A stretch of 64,000 nucleotides of DNA from Paracoccus aurantiacus (lineage in GTDB: Bacteria > Pseudomonadota > Alphaproteobacteria > Rhodobacterales > Rhodobacteraceae): positions 186,001 through 250,000 of the forward strand of contig NZ_VOPL01000005.1 of the NCBI RefSeq assembly GCF_007993065.1, in the 5' to 3' direction. The translations under genes and the position numbers were made by a program. Shown piece by piece: positions 10,687 to 19,404 of the stretch (position 1 is the first letter of the stretch; the number at the start of each line of letters is the position of its first letter). The notes below the pieces were generated by a model that saw nothing but the letters and a program-made list of their open reading frames with translations, had not been told where the DNA came from and did no database searches.

Positions 10687-11427
10687 TCAGCTCAACACTC
10701 GGAGGGGCTGGAACACCGGCCCCTCTTTTGTTTGGGCGAAATGCCCCTCGATTCCGAAGGTGTGGGCCAGATTGTCGGGCGTCAGCACATCGACGGGCTT
10801 GCCGTCAGCTACGATCCGGCCCTGATCCATCAACACCAGCCGCGTGCAATGCCGCGCGGCCAGACCAAGATCGTGCAGCGACGCAATGACGGTACGCCCT
10901 TCATCGGCGAGGTCGCGGAAAAGCTGCATCGTGGCGATCTGATATGCGGGGTCGAGGCCGGCAATCGGCTCATCCGCCATCAGAACGGGCGTATCTTGCG
11001 CCAGCGCGCGGGCGATCAGGGTGCGGGCGCGCTCTCCGCCCGACAGTTCGGTGACGGCGCGGTGACGCAGCGATTGCAGGCCCATGCGGGACAGCGCGGC
11101 CTCGATATGGGCTGCATCGGCATCGGGGCGGCGATGGGGGATGCGGCCAAGGCGGATCAGGTTTTCGACGCTGATGGGCCACGCGGCCTCGCGTTCCTGC
11201 GGCAGCCAAGCGGCGATCAGTGCGCGCTTTGCGGGCGGCAGTGCGGCAAGGCTGGACAGGCCACTGGCCGGGATCAGGCCAAGCATGGCGCGCATCAGGG
11301 TTGTTTTACCAGCGCCGTTCGGTCCGATCAGGCCGATGAGTTCGCCCGGTTCCAGGGACAGGCTGGCGTGGTCGAGGGTCAGCCGCCCTCCGCGCTTGAC
11401 GGTCAGGTCGGAAATCTCGATCCGCAT
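10687..11427 (-). CDS. btuD: Cobalamin ABC transporter ATP-binding protein BtuD-like
   Basis: A 246-residue ATPase of the FecE/BtuD/HmuV group that drives corrinoid import. Walker A 'GPNGAGKTT' is at about 36-44, signature 'LSGGERARTLIARALAQ' at about 125-141, Walker B 'VLMADEPIAGLDP', and switch His in 'VIASLHDLGLA'. ATG 11427 overlaps the permease stop; a TTG one codon earlier is unlikely to be used. The sequence alone would also fit a heme or iron transporter. The B12 riboswitch and BtuB-like receptor at the head of the operon decide for cobalamin. Confidence 0.88.
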   Translation of the reverse strand: MRIEISDLTVKRGGRLTLDHASLSLEPGELIGLIGPNGAGKTTLMRAMLGLIPASGLSSLAALPPAKRALIAAWLPQEREAAWPISVENLIRLGRIPHRRPDADAAHIEAALSRMGLQSLRHRAVTELSGGERARTLIARALAQDTPVLMADEPIAGLDPAYQIATMQLFRDLADEGRTVIASLHDLGLAARHCTRLVLMDQGRIVADGKPVDVLTPDNLAHTFGIEGHFAQTKEGPVFQPLRVLS

Positions 11428-12401
11428 CAAAGCCCCCGCCTTTGCCGCCAGATCAGTTGCAGAAAGACCGGCGCGCCGATCAACGCCATGACCACGCCAA
11501 GTTTCAGATCGCGGCCCGGCATGACCACGCGCACCGCGATGTCGGCAGCCAGCACCAGCGCCGCACCGCCAAGTGCCGAAGCCGCCAGCAGCCGCCCCGG
11601 CCTGCCGCCGACAGCCCCGCGCAGCAGATGCGGCACGACCAACCCGACAAAACCGATGGCGCCCGCGACCGCCGTCGCCGCACCGACCATCGCCGCGACC
11701 CCCAACACGACCCGAAGGCGCAGCGCACGCAGGTTGATGCCCATGGACGCTGCCCCATCTTCGCCCAGTGTCAGCGCATCAAGCCCGCGCCCGCTGCCCC
11801 ACAAAAGCGCCGCACCTGCCGCCATGATGGGGGCGGCGATGGCGACATGCAGCCATGACCGATCCGCCAGCGATCCCATCATCCAGAACACGATCTCGCC
11901 CGCCGCAAAGGGATTGGGCGACAGATTCAGCACCAGCGAGGTCAGCGCACCCGCAAAGGCGGAAATTGCCACCCCGGCAAGGATCAGCCCCAGCGATCCG
12001 CCGCCCGGTCCTGCCAGCAGCAGGATCAGACCGACCGCGATGACCGCGCCCGTCAGCGCCGAAAGCGGCAGCGCCAATGCGAGGGCTGTTGCAAGACCAG
12101 TCTGCAATGCGATTACCGCGCCAAGCGCGGCAGACGCGGAAACGCCGATCAGCCCCGGCTCTGCCAGCGGGTTGCGCAGATAGCCCTGCATCGCGGCGCC
12201 AGACAGCCCCAGCGACGCGCCGACCGCCGCGCCCAGCACGGCGCGGGGCAATCGGATTTCGCGCATCACCAGCCCAAGCGCGTCGTCGCCCGTCCACAGC
12301 GCGCGGATGCTTTCGCCGATGCCCGCGCCCGCCGGACCGATCAGGATGGATGCCAGCATCAGCAACAGACACAGGACGGACAGGGACAGAAGCAGCCTCA
12401 T
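11427..12401 (-). CDS. btuC: Cobalamin ABC transporter permease BtuC-like
   Basis: A 324-residue FecCD-family permease with about ten hydrophobic helices. Landmarks are 'LPRAVLGAAVGASLGLSGAA' with 'MQGYLRNPLAEPGLIGVS' after it, the latter being the strongly conserved N-P-L-A-x-P segment (about residues 70-87), and 'GFVGLVVPHLLR' near residue 240. It overlaps btuF by 4 bp (ATGA) and btuD by a few bases. It forms the homodimeric channel of the B12 importer under control of the upstream riboswitch. Confidence 0.88.
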   Translation of the reverse strand: MRLLLSLSVLCLLLMLASILIGPAGAGIGESIRALWTGDDALGLVMREIRLPRAVLGAAVGASLGLSGAAMQGYLRNPLAEPGLIGVSASAALGAVIALQTGLATALALALPLSALTGAVIAVGLILLLAGPGGGSLGLILAGVAISAFAGALTSLVLNLSPNPFAAGEIVFWMMGSLADRSWLHVAIAAPIMAAGAALLWGSGRGLDALTLGEDGAASMGINLRALRLRVVLGVAAMVGAATAVAGAIGFVGLVVPHLLRGAVGGRPGRLLAASALGGAALVLAADIAVRVVMPGRDLKLGVVMALIGAPVFLQLIWRQRRGL

Positions 12402-13177
12402 TCCGACAAGTCCGCGATCGTGCCGGCGATGGCGGGCAATCCGCAGATCCAGTCGCGGTCGGGCACGGTGCGTCGCGTCGTGGGGATGGCGGTGAACGCC
12501 GGATGATCCAAAACGCTTTCCGCCCGAGACGGCGTGCTGTAGCGGCTGCCTGTGACCAGCAGTTCGGGCGCTGCCATGACCAGTTGCTCCAGCGCGATCT
12601 GTCCGCCCGCCAAGCCCAACCGGTCAGCCAGCAGAACCAGACCTGCGCGGCTCATCGCGTCGCCCGACAGGCTTTCGGGCCCAGTGGTGAACCCGTTTGC
12701 CGCATAGGTCGCGGCCAACCGCGCCTGACCGGGCCTGATCGCCGCAAGATCGGCATCGAATTGCGCCAGCACCCGCGCCGCGCGTTCGGGCTGGTCCAGC
12801 AAAGCGCCCATATCGGTGATGCCGTGGCGGATATCCGACACCGAATTCGCGGGCGGCAGCGTTTCGACCCGGATGCCAAGACGGCGCAGCATGTCGGTTG
12901 CAGGGCCGGTCGAATAGGTGCCGGCAAGGACCAGATCGGGGGCATCCAGAAACAACTCCTCTGCCGCGCCGTGGTTCAGGGGAAAATCGGCAGCCTTATC
13001 CGCCATGACCGAAACCGACGGATCGGCGGCCAGCCAGGACACCGACACCAACTGCCCCGGCGCGGCGATCAGCATGGCAAGCTGATCGGTGCAGAGGTTC
13101 ATCGACACCACTCGCTGGGGTGCAGCCACCGCCGCGCTTGCTAAAGCGATCAGCAGCGCGGCGGCGATCTTTACCAT
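12398..13177 (-). CDS. btuF: Cobalamin-binding periplasmic protein BtuF-like
   Basis: A 259-residue periplasmic binding protein with a signal peptide ending 'SAAVA' at about residue 18. 'RVVSMNLCTDQLAMLI' opens the mature domain and 'APDLVLAGTYS' follows near residue 80, both typical of the TroA-like corrinoid and iron binders. The ATG at 13177 is built into the end of btuB (ATGGTAA), so translation is coupled; the longer frame from 13228 would lie inside btuB and loses the signal peptide position. Cobalamin is assigned from the operon and riboswitch. Confidence 0.85.
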   Translation of the reverse strand: MVKIAAALLIALASAAVAAPQRVVSMNLCTDQLAMLIAAPGQLVSVSWLAADPSVSVMADKAADFPLNHGAAEELFLDAPDLVLAGTYSTGPATDMLRRLGIRVETLPPANSVSDIRHGITDMGALLDQPERAARVLAQFDADLAAIRPGQARLAATYAANGFTTGPESLSGDAMSRAGLVLLADRLGLAGGQIALEQLVMAAPELLVTGSRYSTPSRAESVLDHPAFTAIPTTRRTVPDRDWICGLPAIAGTIADLSE

Positions 13178-15024
13178 TTCGCGTGAAGGCCCAGATAGGC
13201 CGCGCGCCCGCGCGCCGGATAGCCCCATGCGTCGCTATAATCTTCGTCTAACAGGTTCGTGACCCGACCCGTCAGTCGCACGCGGTCGGTCAGGTCATAG
13301 CCTGATGCGACATTGACCACGGTATAGCTGGGCAATTCCTTCACGCTGTAGCTTCCCCAGCTTTCGGCATCGTAGCTGCCTGATGAGTGGACCACATCGC
13401 CCGAAATGCTTCCGCGCCCTTCGGCGAAAAGCAATGTCGCGTTCAGCCCAAGCTGGTGGCGCGGGCGGCGCAATTCCACGCTGCCGTCGGGGTTCTTCGC
13501 GTCCAGATAGGTGTAGCTGGCACCGAGGCTCAAGTCGTCCGTCGCCTGATAATCGCCGCTGATTTCGACGCCCTCGCGACGGCTGGTGCCACGTTGATTA
13601 TAGTAATTCGTCCCGTCAGGCAGGGTCACGCTGCTGAATGTGATCTCATTTTCCAGGCGTTCGTTGAAATAGGTCACATCGACGACCGCGCGCCCGTCCA
13701 GAAGCGTCGCCTCTGCACCAAGGTCGAAGCCACGATTTTCCTCGGGCGTGAGGTTCGGATTACCGGCATAGCCATAGCCGCCGAACAGTTCCAGATAGGA
13801 CGGATTGACCACGCCTGTGCCCGCAGATGCGTGCAGCCGAAGCGGTGCGTTGGGAAGCTGATACGATACGCCAAGCGACCAGGTGGTTGCGTCGTTGAAA
13901 ACGTCGTTATCGTCGTGGCGCAGGCCAAGCTGCAGATCCAGCCCTGATGCCAGCGCCGCGCGATATTCCATGATTGCCGAAGTGGAGCGGCGGCGCTGCT
14001 CGTCTGAAAGGCTGTTCTCGTCCTTGCGCCGCTCCAGCCCGAAGGCAATCGACTGGCTGGCGTCGTCAGCCCGGCCGTCGATCCCGTAAAGCGCACGATA
14101 TTTCCAAAGCTCGGTCCGGGCCTCTGCTTCGCTCCATTGATGATCGTCGAAGCGATAGCGGGTCTGGTCATAGGACAACCGATGGGTCAGCCGGCCACCC
14201 AGAGTTTCCGCCTCCAGCCAAAGCTGACCGGTGCGCTCCTCTCGGTCAGCGCGGGCGTCGCTGTCGATCAGGTAGTCATCGGCGCTGGTGGCCGCCCAGT
14301 TCGAGGCGTCGTAATCATATTCCTCATCCACGCGGCGCAGATGAAGCCCGGCGCGAAGGGCGTCGGTCAGCTGATAATCGCCCGAAAGCTGAATGCTGGA
14401 GGCGCGCAGGCCGTCGTCCTCGCCTCCGCTGCCAGAGATATCATACCCATGATCGTTGCGTCGGCTGAAATTCAGCGCCACGCCGCCGCGCGTGGTTCTG
14501 CGACTGACATGCGCATAGCCCGACCAGCCATCGCCGTATTCGACCCCTGCACGGGCCTGACTGCCCTCGGCTCCGCTGTCGGTGATGATGTTGATGACCC
14601 CTGCGGACGCATCCGCGCCGAAGAAAACCGATTGCGGCCCCCGCAGAACCTCGATCCGTTCGATATTCGCCGCCGAGAGGCCCGAGAAGTAATATTCCTG
14701 ATCCCCCGCCTGCGCGCGGATGCCGTCGATCAGCACCAGAGTGTGGTTGCCCTCGGCACCGCGAATGCGGATCTGGGTGTTGGATTCGCCGGTCGCGCCG
14801 ACGGACAGTCCCGGCACCTGGCGCAGGGCGTCCTGAACCGTCGCGATGCCACGTTCCTGCATCTGCTGGCCGGTGATGACCGTATTCGCACGGCCATAGC
14901 TGCGCGCATCTATCGGGCTGAGACCGGCATCGAGATAGATCGTGCCGAGATTGAACGTGTCGGTTTGCTGTGCCAGCACGGTGACGGGCAGGGCGCTGGT
15001 AAGAAGGAACAGGGCAAGGCGCAT
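13171..15024 (-). CDS. btuB: TonB-dependent outer-membrane cobalamin receptor BtuB-like
   Basis: A 617-residue outer-membrane receptor. A signal peptide ('MRLALFLLTSALPVTVLAQ') is followed by a TonB-box region ('TFNLGTIYLDA'), the plug domain (about 45-150, with 'VQDALRQVPGLSV', 'IRIRGAEGNHTLVLIDGI' and 'IERIEVLRGPQSVFFGADA'), then a beta-barrel ending 'YLGLHAKW' with the aromatic C-terminal residue required for barrel insertion. ATG 15024 has GGAAAG 8 bases upstream; ATG 15030 is a close alternative with poorer spacing. The open frame to 15267 runs into the riboswitch and is not coding. It takes up corrinoids using TonB energy and feeds BtuFCD. Confidence 0.92.
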   Translation of the reverse strand: MRLALFLLTSALPVTVLAQQTDTFNLGTIYLDAGLSPIDARSYGRANTVITGQQMQERGIATVQDALRQVPGLSVGATGESNTQIRIRGAEGNHTLVLIDGIRAQAGDQEYYFSGLSAANIERIEVLRGPQSVFFGADASAGVINIITDSGAEGSQARAGVEYGDGWSGYAHVSRRTTRGGVALNFSRRNDHGYDISGSGGEDDGLRASSIQLSGDYQLTDALRAGLHLRRVDEEYDYDASNWAATSADDYLIDSDARADREERTGQLWLEAETLGGRLTHRLSYDQTRYRFDDHQWSEAEARTELWKYRALYGIDGRADDASQSIAFGLERRKDENSLSDEQRRRSTSAIMEYRAALASGLDLQLGLRHDDNDVFNDATTWSLGVSYQLPNAPLRLHASAGTGVVNPSYLELFGGYGYAGNPNLTPEENRGFDLGAEATLLDGRAVVDVTYFNERLENEITFSSVTLPDGTNYYNQRGTSRREGVEISGDYQATDDLSLGASYTYLDAKNPDGSVELRRPRHQLGLNATLLFAEGRGSISGDVVHSSGSYDAESWGSYSVKELPSYTVVNVASGYDLTDRVRLTGRVTNLLDEDYSDAWGYPARGRAAYLGLHAKW

Positions 15025-15165
15025 TGGCATGTCTTTCCATTTGGCCCGTGAAGTCCGGGACCGTGGCGAGGATATGCCTGCGGAAAACCGCAGACGGGGA
15101 ATCGTCACCGCTGCGGTCATGCCGCTTCCCTGGCGCGCCCCGCACCACGAAAAGGGTGATCGCCC

Positions 15166-15318
15166 TGGCAGGTCTCCTGGCTCGCGGGTCACAGCTTCGC
15201 CGGCCTTCCCGGTTTCCCAGTGGCGTCGTCGGCGTCGCTCGTCGCTTACAGTTGCGGGGGCAGCCACGGCTTTGACCGTGTTCCCTTTTCACCGACGGGC
15301 TTGCCGCCGGAACCTGAG
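15166..15318 (-). ncRNA. Cobalamin riboswitch
   Basis: Read on the minus strand, the conserved elements come in order: CAGGTT at the 5' side, an AAAGGGAA element, 'GCTGCCCCCGCAACTGTAAG', the B12 box GCCACTG (about 15218-15224), GGGAAGGC, and the 3' closing segment AGCCAGGAGACCTGCC (15167-15182). This is a textbook adenosylcobalamin-type aptamer, 140 bases before btuB. It is expected to repress btuBFCD when B12 is plentiful; whether it acts on transcription or translation is not clear from the sequence. Confidence 0.96.
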
Positions 15319-15536
15319 CGACGCCTGAATGCGCGCAGACGCTGCGCCGGTCAAGGCAACAGTGGCATGCGCAACCGGGACAGCGCAGAAGATGTTGCAG
15401 ATTCGTCCTTTCCTGCCCCTGCACAGGTTATCTTGCGGTTGAAATCCTGCGGTGGACGATGATTATGTAACTGAGTTGCGTTGAAGCGTTGCCGGGATTT
15501 CGCCCGGAAGTTGTGCTGAAATTTGGAGCGTGAGTA

Positions 15537-16253
15537 TTGTCCGAAGGTGATTCATCTGACCGGGGGAATCTCGAATCACTGCTGTCGAAAGCAGCAGATC
15601 CGACTCGGGCCGCGCCAGCATCCGAGATTGCGAGATGGTCTGGACGTTTGCCACCACTGCTTCTGGACATCTGGCGTCGGTACGGCCTGGTGCGCCTTGC
15701 GGGCAGGCGTTTGCGGCTGATCGAGCCGTCACGCTACGCGCCGCTGATGGCCTATATCTTTCACGGCGATCCCGATTTTGAAGGCGATACCCATGCCATC
15801 GCGCTGGGCGATTTCGGCGGGCTGGCGCTGTGGTCCGAACGTCATGGCTTCGCATTCCTGAATCCGCAGCTGGCCTCGGTCGAGGCACCGTTCCTGCTGG
15901 CAACCGACCCTCCGCCCTCCGATGCGCAGATCGCGGACATGCTGATTGCGATGCCGGAAGCAGCGATAGAAGCGTTCGATCCGGCTGGAGAGCCGCTGCA
16001 TGCGCGGCTTTTGGCGCGGCTTGGACGTCTTGATCATGATGATATTTACGCAGCAACACCGGCGCCGTCGCAGCTCGGTGGTACGCCAGAGCCTGACTAT
16101 ATCGTCGCAGACGCCCTTGAATGGCTGGAGGCCGTCTATACCGAAATGAACGTGATGCTTGTCGATATGTCCCGGAACCCGATTGAGCTTCGGATGATCG
16201 GGCAGCCCTGGCAGCCTGAAAGGCCGCAGCAGCTTCGGGGGGGAAAGTCGTGA
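15537..16253 (+). CDS. GAD-like/DUF1851 protein, Tdi1-like T6SS immunity protein
   Basis: A 238-residue soluble protein without signal peptide. The N-terminal half has 'LPPLLLDIWRRYGLVRLAGRRL' and 'LIEPSRYAPLMAYIF', the pattern of the GAD-related domain; the C-terminal half carries the DUF1851 region. This two-domain layout is that of Tdi1, which protects Agrobacterium from its T6SS DNase Tde1. No Tde1-like toxin is next to it here. TTG at 15537 is the only workable start, since the first internal Met is near residue 70; GGAG lies 8 bases upstream. It overlaps the next gene by 4 bp (GTGA), tying it to the Tle1 island. Domain call good; protective role inferred. Confidence 0.65.
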   Translation: MSEGDSSDRGNLESLLSKAADPTRAAPASEIARWSGRLPPLLLDIWRRYGLVRLAGRRLRLIEPSRYAPLMAYIFHGDPDFEGDTHAIALGDFGGLALWSERHGFAFLNPQLASVEAPFLLATDPPPSDAQIADMLIAMPEAAIEAFDPAGEPLHARLLARLGRLDHDDIYAATPAPSQLGGTPEPDYIVADALEWLEAVYTEMNVMLVDMSRNPIELRMIGQPWQPERPQQLRGGKS

Positions 16254-16831
16254 GACGTGCGCTGCTGATCGCCTCGCTTCTGCTGCTCGGGTGCAGACCT
16301 GTGATCGCGGCGGATTCGCTGTCGCTCGCATTCGGGTCCTACAGGTCTTCGCCAGTCGTCCTCACGCATTTCTCGATCGAGAAACCCCTTGCGCCGACGC
16401 AACGCGTGATCGTTTCCAGCGACGCGGAACGCAGCATGCCGCGCGATGACGGAAGGTCCAGCGCGCTGAGCCTTCCGCGCGATGTCGATGGCGACGGCTA
16501 TTGGACGGTCCGCGCAGAATGGGTGGAACTTCAGACCGACCGGGCATGGCGAAACGAGGTCAAGGTGCCGCTTTCGAAGCTGAATGTGGCCTATGACATG
16601 GCGATGCTGACCGTGATCTTCGGGCCGAACGGGCTGCTTCTGATCGGCTCGGACAAGCCAGGCAACGGCGCCGCCGACCGGCTGAATGTCGCGGCGGAAT
16701 GCGGGCAGCGGGTGCCCGCGTCAGACCACGCATGGCGAAATGAAACCGGAATTTTTCCGGAAGTGGCCGATGTGCTTGCCTATGCGGGCTCGCCCTCTGG
16801 CAAGGCGAACTGCCCGGCACCGGCAGGATGA
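16250..16831 (+). CDS. Small exported protein, candidate periplasmic immunity protein for Tle1
   Basis: A 193-residue protein I do not recognise by family. Its N terminus is a signal sequence 'MRRALLIASLLLLGC', so it could be a lipoprotein (LLGC lipobox) or be cut after 'VIAA'. The rest is mixed and soluble, with 'DGDGYWTVRAEWVEL' in the middle and two later cysteines (about 157 and 188). The start is GTG 16250, overlapping the stop of the Tdi1-like gene, and the stop is 4 bases before the tle1 ATG. Tle1 phospholipases act in the periplasm and are usually encoded beside an exported immunity protein, so position and export support that role; there is no direct evidence. Confidence 0.5.
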   Translation: MRRALLIASLLLLGCRPVIAADSLSLAFGSYRSSPVVLTHFSIEKPLAPTQRVIVSSDAERSMPRDDGRSSALSLPRDVDGDGYWTVRAEWVELQTDRAWRNEVKVPLSKLNVAYDMAMLTVIFGPNGLLLIGSDKPGNGAADRLNVAAECGQRVPASDHAWRNETGIFPEVADVLAYAGSPSGKANCPAPAG

Positions 16832-16835
16832 ACAG

Positions 16836-18266
16836 ATGAGTTTGCTTGCTGACATAGATGCCGCCGCCGCCGATGCCGCCAATGCCGAGGATATGGCCGG
16901 CGAGACCGGCAATATCGCGCAGTCATGCCCGAAAGTAACGCTGGAGATCGGCGTGTTTTTCGACGGGACATTGAATAATCGCTTCAATGTTGCCCTCCGA
17001 AATCGCGAGGATGCCAGCTATCAGTCGGCGCTTTCCAATCCGGCGTTGCTTTGGGCGCGCTACAAGAATGGCACGCGCTATGACGTCAAGAACTCTTGCG
17101 GCGGCGTCGACCGGCGCTTCAGCAGTATTTATGTCCAGGGCGCGGGTTCGGTCCGGGGCGAAGGCGACGACATGGTCGGCTATGCGACCGGCATGGGACG
17201 ACGCAGCGGCGTGGAATCGCGGGTGCTGTGGGGGTTCAGGCAGGTTCTCGCAAGGATCGGCCAAAGCGGTGGGCCGCCGAACATCCGCAAAGTGGTTCTG
17301 GATGTATTCGGCTTCAGCAGGGGCGCTGCATCTGCACGATACTTCGTCAACTGCATCCGCGCGGGGCGCATCCGCTATGATCCTTTCGGCGTCGGCGATT
17401 TCCGCGAAGAACTGCCACGAGGGCTGAAGGTCGAGATCAGGTTTCTGGGCATTTTCGACACTGTCGCCGCGATCGGCGATGCAAGCGACGATGATAATGA
17501 ACCGGTCAATGTTCACCTGAAACCCGCTCAGGTGACAGGCCAGATCTATCATCTGGTCGCCTCGGACGAATACCGCCTGAACTTCCGCCTCAACCGGAAC
17601 TGGCCGAGCGGCGGCGAATATATTCATCTGCCAGGCGCGCATTCCGACGTCGGCGGGGGCTACCGCGATGCGGGCGACGCAGCGGAGATGAGCGGAAAGT
17701 CCCGCCGTCCGTTCCGAACCCGCGCCGAGGCAGAGCGCGCGCAGGCGAGGACGCGCGCCGAAGACCTTGCGCGGGGGGCGAACCGCGCCGATGAAGCGGT
17801 TTTCGTGCGCGAGGGATGGCTGACCGCGAATGAAACGCAGGGCGGCATTGTTCGCAAGATGTCACCGATCAGGGCGGTGACATCTTACAGCCACGCCATG
17901 CAGTCGATGGTGACGCGCTATTACTATGACGAGTGGCTTGCGCTGGATCGGCCCTGGGTTCGCGTCGGTTTGTCGCGCATCGCGCTTCACATGATGCATG
18001 AACGGGCGATGCGCTTTGTGAACGGCGCGTTCCTGCCGCTGCCGACGAGTGACCCGAATTACGTTATTCCAGCTGCGCTGCGCCCCTACGAGGCCGAGAT
18101 ACGCAGCGGTCGCCTGTCAGGCGCCCGGCGTGCCCAGGTGCTGCGCAATTTCGGTCATGTCTCGATGAAAGACGGCGCGTGGATATCGGGTAATCGGCTT
18201 GGCCACCGGCCAGCGGCCAATCACATAAGGGGCTGGGCGCCAAACATTCCGGGCAGGGCGATCTAG
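16836..18266 (+). CDS. Tle1-type T6SS phospholipase effector (DUF2235)
   Basis: A 476-residue alpha/beta-hydrolase of the DUF2235/Tle1 class. 'IGVFFDGTLNNRFN' near residue 38 is the diagnostic opening of the domain. The catalytic set is visible: Ser161 in 'GFSRGA', Asp208 in 'FDTVAAIG' and His269 in 'PGAHSDVGGGY'. Such enzymes are delivered by type VI secretion to degrade phospholipids of rival bacteria. There is no signal peptide, VgrG or PAAR part, so delivery would need the DUF4123 adaptor encoded opposite. ATG 16836 follows the previous stop by 4 bases; the frame to 16686 lies inside that gene. The 3' end overlaps the adaptor gene by 4 bp, convergent. Confidence 0.85.
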   Translation: MSLLADIDAAAADAANAEDMAGETGNIAQSCPKVTLEIGVFFDGTLNNRFNVALRNREDASYQSALSNPALLWARYKNGTRYDVKNSCGGVDRRFSSIYVQGAGSVRGEGDDMVGYATGMGRRSGVESRVLWGFRQVLARIGQSGGPPNIRKVVLDVFGFSRGAASARYFVNCIRAGRIRYDPFGVGDFREELPRGLKVEIRFLGIFDTVAAIGDASDDDNEPVNVHLKPAQVTGQIYHLVASDEYRLNFRLNRNWPSGGEYIHLPGAHSDVGGGYRDAGDAAEMSGKSRRPFRTRAEAERAQARTRAEDLARGANRADEAVFVREGWLTANETQGGIVRKMSPIRAVTSYSHAMQSMVTRYYYDEWLALDRPWVRVGLSRIALHMMHERAMRFVNGAFLPLPTSDPNYVIPAALRPYEAEIRSGRLSGARRAQVLRNFGHVSMKDGAWISGNRLGHRPAANHIRGWAPNIPGRAI

Positions 18267-19201
18267 GTCTTTTCGTCGCTGTTCGCCGGTCCCAGATCGG
18301 CGATGCGGTCCAGCAGGCGCTGCATCTTGTCCTGTTCAAGAAGATCGGCTTCGAGGATCTGCCTGAGTTCGCCCACCGGATCGACATCCTCGAAATCGCC
18401 GTCGGCATGCAGATCCCATGCCGCCAGCCTGAACGCATTCGGGCGCTGCCTGATCCCGAATTCCGCCGCGCGGGCGACCGAGCGGCGCAAACCACGTTCC
18501 AGATCGGCCGGCGAGATGGTGGCGACCTTGGACGGGAAGGTCTGGGTCATCATCCGGACCATCTGTTCAAGGTTGAGATTGATCCGCGTCGCCCGAAGTG
18601 CGGCGACTTCCGAGGGATGCAGCGTGAACGGCCGGTTTTCCCAGGGACGATGATCGGGGCGCGGCCCGTCGGCGCGATAAATGCGCAGCCCGTCATTCTT
18701 CAGATCGGGGACCAGATAGGCGTCGATCTGACCGCCTTCGCGCGGATAGAACCAGCGCCCGCGATCTTCGCTGAGCGCGATTTCGCTGAAATAGGCATGC
18801 GCTGTCGCCGGTTCCCAGAACCGGAAAAAGAATGTGCCGCTTTCCGTGCGCACGCGCAGCATACGGCGGAAATGGCGCTGAAGTTCCGACAGCCCAAGAT
18901 CGGTGCGCATCAGGATGCCCGCGCGCTTCTTCCACATCGCCCACGGCACGTCGCCGTCATTGACATAATCGCGCAGCAGCGGATTTTCCGGCGCAAGCCG
19001 CATCAGATACGGCGCAACGTCGCGCAGTGTTTCCGTCAGATCGCCCGTAAAAAGACACAGGGCGGCTATCTGACGGCTTTCGATGCGCTCGGGCAAGCCC
19101 GGCAGGCTTGCCGCGTCAAGGATTGCGACAACATCGCCGGATTCGGCCAGATGCTGGGCAAGCTTATTGCGCGGGATGAGTTCGGAATCGGGTCGCGACA
19201 A
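18263..19201 (-). CDS. DUF4123 T6SS effector adaptor/chaperone (Tap/TEC-like)
   Basis: A 312-residue cytoplasmic protein. The first 140 residues fit DUF4123: 'VAPYLMRLAPENPLLRDYV', then 'LQRHFRRMLRVRTESGTFFFRFW' in two parts, the usual 'R..FR.WDP' type core, here 'FRFWEP'. DUF4123 proteins load effectors onto VgrG spikes and are encoded beside the cargo. The C-terminal 150 residues ('ADLERGLRRSVARAAEFGI') are helical and probably recognise cargo. The start is TTG at 19201: an in-frame stop lies just upstream and the first internal ATG is near residue 66. No VgrG gene is in the window, so its spike partner must be elsewhere. Confidence 0.8.
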   Translation of the reverse strand: MSRPDSELIPRNKLAQHLAESGDVVAILDAASLPGLPERIESRQIAALCLFTGDLTETLRDVAPYLMRLAPENPLLRDYVNDGDVPWAMWKKRAGILMRTDLGLSELQRHFRRMLRVRTESGTFFFRFWEPATAHAYFSEIALSEDRGRWFYPREGGQIDAYLVPDLKNDGLRIYRADGPRPDHRPWENRPFTLHPSEVAALRATRINLNLEQMVRMMTQTFPSKVATISPADLERGLRRSVARAAEFGIRQRPNAFRLAAWDLHADGDFEDVDPVGELRQILEADLLEQDKMQRLLDRIADLGPANSDEKT

Positions 19202-19404
19202 GGGGCTCTCTTAAGGAAACAAACATGCCCGTAACATACTAACTGATATAACTATCAGAATTTTTTCGACATTATCAATGCCCTGCTGCGGGACTTGGTT
19301 ACCCGGCAGCGGGAATCTGCCATGACTTGCACGATCAGCCTGCGGGTTGATTTTTGTGCATCGCTGCCGTCACCTGTCGATATGTGTCATTTCGGGGGAT
19401 TGTG
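19202..19404. promoter_or_regulatory. AT-rich intergenic region with a palindrome
   Basis: This 203-bp gap is between the adaptor gene (minus) and the Sel1-like gene (plus). CTGATA-TAAC-TATCAG at 19243-19258 is a perfect 6-bp inverted repeat followed on the plus strand by a T-rich tract. It may be an operator for the T6SS adaptor promoter or a weak terminator. The stretch 19230-19280 is much more AT-rich than its surroundings. Confidence 0.4.

Noticed and set aside
15031..15267. N-terminal extension of the btuB frame up to 15267.
   Set aside because: It runs through the cobalamin riboswitch and would hide the signal peptide; start at 15024 is consistent with both.
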